From NCBI GenBank assembly GCA_963835825.1, contig CAWIGZ010000001.1, positions 248,001-312,000 of the forward strand: DNA of 64,000 bases, given 5' to 3'. Under the pieces are notes generated by a model that was not told where the DNA came from, did no database searches, and saw nothing but the letters and a program-made list of their open reading frames with translations. Shown here in pieces: positions 60,242 to 64,000 of this stretch (position 1 is its first letter; the number at the start of each line of letters is the position of its first letter). Position numbers and translations under genes: made by a program. The stretch is from JADGRB01 sp963835825. GTDB taxonomy: Bacteria; Myxococcota_A; Polyangia; Fen-1088.

Positions 60242-60360
60242 GGCATCTCCTTGGAGGCGGGAACTACGGGGCGGCGAACCGCGAATTACGGAACCGAGAG
60301 CAGGGAGCGTAACTCACTGCGAGATTGTTCGAAAGCGCGGCCATCTACTAGGTCGGGGGA

Positions 60361-60433
60361 CGTCGCGCGCTTTGCGCGCTTTGGTCCCCCGTGCCCCCGG
60401 CTCGCTCCGGGTGGCGAAGCCACCCTGCGCTCG
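60361..60433 (-). repeat. Diverged inverted copy of the 25.4-kb hairpin repeat
   Basis: It aligns over about 72 bases (roughly 87% identity by eye) with the reverse complement of 25370-25441. The core hairpin is GGGTGGC-GAA-GCCACCC (60409-60425); relative to 25.4 kb one stem pair is switched (C:G to G:C). The rest of 60242-60533 holds the Exb terminator and no gene. Confidence 0.75.
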
Positions 60434-60460
60434 TAGCTCGGCCGGAGGTAGTCCGAAAAC

Positions 60461-60504
60461 ACAAACGGCCGGCTCTCGCGAGAGAGCCGGCCGGCTGTGT
60501 TTGT
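60461..60504 (-). terminator. Intrinsic terminator of the Exb cluster
   Basis: An 11-bp stem GGCCGGCTCTC-GCGA-GAGAGCCGGCC, extended by an outer ACAAAC/GTTTGT pairing; on the minus strand a GTTTGTGTTTT tract follows. It lies 30 bases after the stop at 60534. The stop-to-hairpin spacer contains TTGTTCGGTGGG, also seen at 7434 and 9627. Confidence 0.85.
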
Positions 60505-60533
60505 CCTTTGTTCGGTGGGACGAGCGAAGAAGG

Positions 60534-61100
60534 CTAGGGCGCGGGCGCCGCGGCGCCGCCCTTGGCCTTGGGGGTTACGGCGAAGTTGACGTTCTGATAA
60601 CCGGCCACGGCGCACGAGTACATGATCTTTTTGAGCATCTTGAACTCGACGTTCTTGTCCGATTGGATGATGGCGATCCCGTTGAAGTCCTCGCTCGGGT
60701 GAAGGAGCTTGTAGTTGTTCTTCAGGGTCACCAGCTTGTCGTGCAGATCGGCGATCTTGAAGTCGCCGGTCGACGAGTCTTTCATGAGCTCGTCGGCGGT
60801 GGCGACCTGAGAACCGTCGAGCGTCACGACGTCCTTGCTGACGCCGATGACCGGCGCGCGCTCGAGGTCCGTCCAGTTCTGGGCGTCCGGGAGCACGATG
60901 TTCTTCTGCACGAACAGGATCTCGCCCGTCGCGGAGAAGGACATCAGCAGGAAGATGACGAGCATCGTCATCATGTCGATGTACGCCACCAGGTTGAGCG
61001 GTGCGTACAGGCTCTTGCGACCGGCGTGCCCGAGCTTGGCTTTCGCCACCTCGAGGTTGACCGAGTTGTAGAGGTGCGCGTGTGGAGGATGGATAGGCAT
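60534..61100 (-). CDS. ExbD/TolR-type protein 2
   Basis: 188 residues from ATG 61100 (MPIHPPHAHLYNSVNLEV), preceded by an AAAGGG ribosome-binding site. The single membrane helix starts with the proton-path Asp (LNLVAYIDMMTMLVIFLLM). The periplasmic part has ATADELMKDSSTGDF, IQSDKNVEFKMLKKIMYSCAVAGY and the final NFAVTPKAKGG strand of ExbD/TolR. It differs from classic ExbD by a long N-terminal cytoplasmic tail and an Ala/Pro end. Last gene of the four-gene Exb cluster. Confidence 0.88.
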   Translation of the reverse strand: MPIHPPHAHLYNSVNLEVAKAKLGHAGRKSLYAPLNLVAYIDMMTMLVIFLLMSFSATGEILFVQKNIVLPDAQNWTDLERAPVIGVSKDVVTLDGSQVATADELMKDSSTGDFKIADLHDKLVTLKNNYKLLHPSEDFNGIAIIQSDKNVEFKMLKKIMYSCAVAGYQNVNFAVTPKAKGGAAAPAP

Positions 61101-61119
61101 GTTCCCTTTCGCGCTCCGG

Positions 61120-61596
61120 TTAGATTCCGGCGCCGCCAGAGTCAATCAGTGAGATGTCGGGAAACCGCGCCGAAAGCGCCGCATCCATCGTCTTGACCAA
61201 CACCTCGAACTTAATCGAGTCGTCGGACGCGACCTGGATGTCGGTCTTGTCGGCGTGCGTGTCCTTGATCTTCTTCAGCTCGCTGCCGAGCTTTTCGATG
61301 TCGTAAGAGCCGTCCCCCTTCTTGGGGATCGGCTGCTGATCTTGATCGGCGACCAGGTTGTAGCCGCTGTCGTTGACCAGCACGACGAGCTTGAAGACCT
61401 TCTCGGGAGGCGTGTCCTCACCCGCTTGGCCCTGCCCCTTCTGGTGCGCTTCGAGACGCGCCAGCTGGGACCAGACCGCCGTGATGAGGAGGAACGCCAC
61501 CATGCAGGTCAGAAGGTCGATGTAAGGAACCAGGTTCAGGTCGGCATTGACGGATTTCTTTCCGCCCTTGCCTCCGGTATCGACTGAGACGCCCAT
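61120..61596 (-). CDS. ExbD/TolR-type protein 1
   Basis: 158 residues. The membrane helix carries the conserved Asp (LNLVPYIDLLTCMVAFLLITAV). A periplasmic domain follows with a flexible Gln/Gly/Glu-rich stretch (HQKGQGQAGEDTPP), a LVVLVNDSGYNLVA strand and VASDDSIKFEVLVKTMDAA. Together with the ExbB pair it should use the proton gradient to power periplasmic work. Twenty-four bases after the second ExbB gene. Confidence 0.88.
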   Translation of the reverse strand: MGVSVDTGGKGGKKSVNADLNLVPYIDLLTCMVAFLLITAVWSQLARLEAHQKGQGQAGEDTPPEKVFKLVVLVNDSGYNLVADQDQQPIPKKGDGSYDIEKLGSELKKIKDTHADKTDIQVASDDSIKFEVLVKTMDAALSARFPDISLIDSGGAGI

Positions 61597-61620
61597 GTGG
61601 TGATGATCCTGGTGGGCGGG

Positions 61621-62265
61621 TTAGTACTGTTGATGCTGCTGTTCGCCACCGGTGCGGCCGGCGACGACCAGGTTCAGCGTCTCGACCGTGGCCTGGTTGA
61701 TGCCGTCGAGCACGGACTGGGTCAGGCCGTTGAGCCAGGCGAAGGTCGCCAGACCCAAGATACCGGTGAAGAGGCCGAAGGCGGTGCAGTTCATCGCCTC
61801 CGAGATACCCTTCGAGAGCATCGTCGCCTTCATCGAGGGGTCGACGCCGGCGACGCCGGCGAACGCCTTGATGAGACCGGTGATGGTGCCGAGGAGGCCG
61901 GCCAGCGTCGCCAGGTTCCCCAGCATCGCCAGGTAGCCGGTCCGCTTCTCCAGCTTCGGCAGCTCACGGAGCGCCTCTTCGTCCATGCCCTGCTGGACGT
62001 CGTGCTCGGTGCCACCCGCGCGGCGCAGGCCGGCGGCGATGATCTTGGTGACGGGGGCGGGGCTCGCCTGGCAGGTGTTGATCGCGCCCTGAATGTTCCC
62101 CGAGACGATCTGCGACTTCAAAAGCGACATCAGCTTGTCGACGTCGACCTTGCTCTTCGTGACGTACAGCTGACGATCGATCCAGATGTAGACGGTGATC
62201 CCGAGCAGGACGACGATCGGCCACATGCCCCAGCCGCCTTCTTGAAAGTGCTCCATCAAAAACAT
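61621..62265 (-). CDS. MotA/TolQ/ExbB-type proton channel, copy 2
   Basis: 214 residues, three membrane helices. N-terminal HFQEGGWGMWPIVVLLGITV, a cytoplasmic loop, and the conserved block RTGYLAMLGNLATLAGLLGTITGLIKAFAGVA, followed by the channel helix EAMNCTAFGLFTGILGLATFAW. The C-terminal tail is Gln/Gly-rich (GGEQQHQQY). Most of its second half is identical to copy 1, indicating tandem duplication followed by divergence of the N-terminus. Confidence 0.9.
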   Translation of the reverse strand: MFLMEHFQEGGWGMWPIVVLLGITVYIWIDRQLYVTKSKVDVDKLMSLLKSQIVSGNIQGAINTCQASPAPVTKIIAAGLRRAGGTEHDVQQGMDEEALRELPKLEKRTGYLAMLGNLATLAGLLGTITGLIKAFAGVAGVDPSMKATMLSKGISEAMNCTAFGLFTGILGLATFAWLNGLTQSVLDGINQATVETLNLVVAGRTGGEQQHQQY

Positions 62266-62319
62266 TTTTCGTTCTCCTTATCGTGGGTCGTTTGGATGAA
62301 AGTTTTTTGGGAGGCGGGG

Positions 62320-62961
62320 TTACCCGTGGAGGGCGGCCTTCGCCTGGAACAACAGGTTCGAGATGTTCTTCTTGACCTCGGCGATGTCGTCGAGCGCGTT
62401 CTGGGTGCGGCCGTTGAGCCAGGCGAAGGCCGCCAGACCGATGATGCCGGTGGTGAGGCCGAAGGCGGTGCAGTTCATCGCCTCCGAGATCCCCTTCGAG
62501 AGCAGGGTCGCCTTCTGCGAGGGGTCGACGCCGGCGACGCCGGCGAACGCCTTGATGAGGCCGGTGATGGTCCCGAGGAGGCCGGCGAGGGTCGCCAGGT
62601 TCCCCAGCATCGCCAGGTAGCCGGTCCGCTTCTCGAGCAGCGGGAGCTCGCGGAGACCGGCCTCTTCCATGGCCGAGTTGATCTCCTCATCCGAACGGTT
62701 GGCGCGCATCAGGCCCGACTGCACGATCCGCGTGAGCGGCGTCGAGTTGCCGGAGCAGACCTTGATCGCCCCCTGGATGTTGCCCGCGGAGATCTGCGAG
62801 CGGAGAAGAGCGACCAGCTTCTCCTTGTCGATGACGGCGCGGCGCAGGAACACCGCGCGCTCGATGACGATCGAAAGCGTGATCATCAACAGGAACAGAA
62901 TCGGCCACATCCCCCATCCGCCTTCGTGGAATGCGTCGGCCAACATCTTGAGAACGATCAT
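62320..62961 (-). CDS. MotA/TolQ/ExbB-type proton channel, copy 1
   Basis: 213 residues with the same three-helix plan: FHEGGWGMWPILFLLMITLSI, loop KEKLVALLRSQISAGNIQGAI, then RTGYLAMLGNLATLAGLLGT and EAMNCTAFGLTTGIIGLAAFAW. It is first in the cluster, 54 bases before copy 2. Two different channel subunits plus two ExbD subunits suggest a hetero-oligomeric motor of the kind used by the gliding Agl and Tol/Exb systems in Myxococcota (inference). Confidence 0.9.
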   Translation of the reverse strand: MIVLKMLADAFHEGGWGMWPILFLLMITLSIVIERAVFLRRAVIDKEKLVALLRSQISAGNIQGAIKVCSGNSTPLTRIVQSGLMRANRSDEEINSAMEEAGLRELPLLEKRTGYLAMLGNLATLAGLLGTITGLIKAFAGVAGVDPSQKATLLSKGISEAMNCTAFGLTTGIIGLAAFAWLNGRTQNALDDIAEVKKNISNLLFQAKAALHG

Positions 62962-63295
62962 CCGGCTCCTCCTTCAATCCTTCTGGGTTCAACAGCGTTC
63001 GGCAGTGTTCGGACGGCGGGCTTTGCTTGTGGGGGGTCTATCCTGACGACTGTCGCAAACCGCCCCGGCCCCGAGAAATCCAAGAGTGGCTGTAGCACTT
63101 GTGGTGCCATTCGGTTTCATCGAGGTTTCGCCACGGTTTCGCATGACCAGCTGTAGCGTTTTTCCCCAGTCGGGGTTTTTATCCCCGCCGGGCCAAAATG
63201 GCGGCAAGGAGGGACGGCGCGGCCAGCATGGCGACGATCTCATCGGAGACCCCTCGCTTTCGTCCCGGAGACACGCTAGACATGGCACCGTCGCC
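62962..63295. other. Divergent intergenic region before the Exb cluster
   Basis: About 330 bases without a credible gene. It contains CCCC-AGTC-GGGG followed by TTTTT (near 63157-63178), possibly a weak terminator, and presumably the promoters of the Exb cluster and of the gene at 63296; no clear -35/-10 pair. Confidence 0.4.
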
Positions 63296-63901
63296 ATGGG
63301 TATCACCCGTATCCTCGATCTGATCGTCATCATTTTATTGGCGACGATTCTCCTCATGCCTCGCCCCGACGCGACGGTGAAGCCAGCGTTGAATGTCGAC
63401 GGTGAGCGGCGCGAGCGGGTCGCCGAGCTGCAGTCGATCTTGATCGGCCACCCCGACGACGTCGCCGCCAGCCTCGAGGTGGCGAACATCTATCTCGACG
63501 GCCATCGGCCGGATTGGGCGCTGGCTGCGGTGACCAGCGCGCTCCGTTTTCACCCCCGCGACTATCGGCTCGAGCACGTTCGGGCCATCGCCTACGCCGA
63601 CCGCTTCGAGGGTGAGCCGGCCTTCGAGGCCGCCCAGCAGGCGATGTCGCTCTGCGACCAGACGCCGCAGCCGGCCGGCGTCCCGCCCTGCGACGGCGCC
63701 GTCCGGGGCCGGATCTCGCTGCTGGAGACGACGCTGCGGGCGATCGCCCACGTCGACATGAAGAACGCGCCGTACCTGGCGAAGGAGAAGATCTTCCACG
63801 AGCTGCACCCGGCATTTCTCCCGCGGCCGCGGGTGAACAAGAAGCCGGCGGGCAAGTCGGCGCCAGCTCCCTCTTCGCCCGGCGCCGCCGCTCACCCTTG
63901 A
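63296..63901 (+). CDS. Membrane-anchored TPR-like protein
   Basis: 201 residues from ATG 63296 (MGITRILDLIVIILLATILL), an N-terminal membrane anchor or signal. A TPR-like helical segment (about 35-140: LQSILIGHPDDVAASLEVANIYLDG, ALAAVTSALRFHPRDYRLEHVRAIAYADRF) and a C-terminal Lys/Pro/Ala tail follow. A Cys pair (SLCDQTPQPAGVPPCDG) may form a disulfide. Upstream residues of the longer frame (63086) look non-coding. Function unknown. Confidence 0.65.
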   Translation: MGITRILDLIVIILLATILLMPRPDATVKPALNVDGERRERVAELQSILIGHPDDVAASLEVANIYLDGHRPDWALAAVTSALRFHPRDYRLEHVRAIAYADRFEGEPAFEAAQQAMSLCDQTPQPAGVPPCDGAVRGRISLLETTLRAIAHVDMKNAPYLAKEKIFHELHPAFLPRPRVNKKPAGKSAPAPSSPGAAAHP

Positions 63902-63939
63902 CGGCCAGCGGGCGCATCGGCAACATCCGCGTCAGCTTT

Positions 63940-64000
63940 GCGCCCGTAGCTCAACTGGATAGAGCATCGGCCTTCGAAGCCGAGGGTTAGGTGTTCGACT
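63940..64000 (+). tRNA. tRNA-Arg (anticodon TCG), 3' end beyond window
   Basis: The acceptor strand GCGCCCG, D-arm GCTC...GAGC, anticodon stem TCGGC/GCCGA with loop CTTCGAA (anticodon TCG) and the start of the T-arm (GTTCGA) are all in place. The 3' acceptor strand lies past base 64000. Confidence 0.93.

Noticed and set aside
62989..63489. A 166-codon minus-strand frame upstream of the Exb cluster
   Set aside because: No domain, no ribosome-binding site, and it overlaps the better-supported TPR-like gene on the other strand.

Overview
The window is a GC-rich (roughly two-thirds G+C), gene-dense bacterial chromosome segment that looks like Myxococcota (Polyangia-type). The signs are many lipoproteins with Gly/Ala-rich tails, a MXAN_5187-type membrane protein, a TIGR04552-like protein, a Ser/Thr protein kinase, LSSING hexapeptide repeats and two secreted cellulases. 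This assignment is an inference; no rRNA lies in the window. The only RNA gene seen is a tRNA-Arg(TCG) cut by the right edge.

Layout. 1-7.4 kb: end of a coiled-coil protein, a DapB-like dehydrogenase, an OmpA-domain protein, lipoproteins, a BT1-like MFS transporter, exonuclease III, a HAD phosphatase, cyclophilin and an ApaH-like phosphoesterase. 7.4-11.7 kb: a tandem duplication of about 2.2 kb, each copy encoding a 620-residue lipoprotein with eight LSSING repeats and ricin-type lectin repeats. 11.7-20 kb: Lhr helicase, DnaK, MASE1 histidine kinase. 20-29.6 kb: TPR proteins, a TIGR04552-like protein with RelA/SpoT-like motifs, a receiver protein lacking an ATPase domain, CysK, glutamate-type dehydrogenase, RsmB, and an Lnb/DUF4105 protein. 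29.6-41 kb: GH5 cellulase, RlmI, PepP, small envelope proteins, a Ser/Thr kinase, RNase PH-RdgB, TerB-like protein, GH6 cellulase, LiaF-like protein. 41.2-50.3 kb: a complete kdp locus on the minus strand, read as small ORF-kdpF-kdpA-kdpB-kdpC-NtrC-type regulator-short KdpD-histidine kinase. 50.5-58.1 kb: SpoU methyltransferase, class A PBP, MXAN_5187-type protein, MscS channel, QueF. 58.1-64 kb: a palindromic repeat island, a HEAT-repeat lipoprotein, a two-ExbB/two-ExbD cluster, a TPR protein and the tRNA.

Thirteen genes are interrupted by 20 single-base frameshifts. Wherever I could reconstruct the conserved reading frame, the change was one EXTRA base. Nineteen lie in the first 32 kb. I annotate these genes at full extent and treat the shifts as probable consensus errors, except that one shift is shared by both copies of the tandem duplication. 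Intergenic regions are rich in GC hairpins: a repeat family with a compensatory base-pair change (25.4 and 60.4 kb), a palindromic in-frame insertion inside rsmB, a roughly 260-bp nested palindrome at 58.2-58.5 kb, and three helically phased palindromes before the GH5 gene.

Likely joint roles are potassium uptake (kdp), cellulose breakdown (GH5, GH6, possibly the lectin lipoproteins), proton-driven envelope energisation (Exb cluster) and housekeeping of RNA and protein (Rph, RsmB, RlmI, TrmH-like, QueF, DnaK, PpiB).
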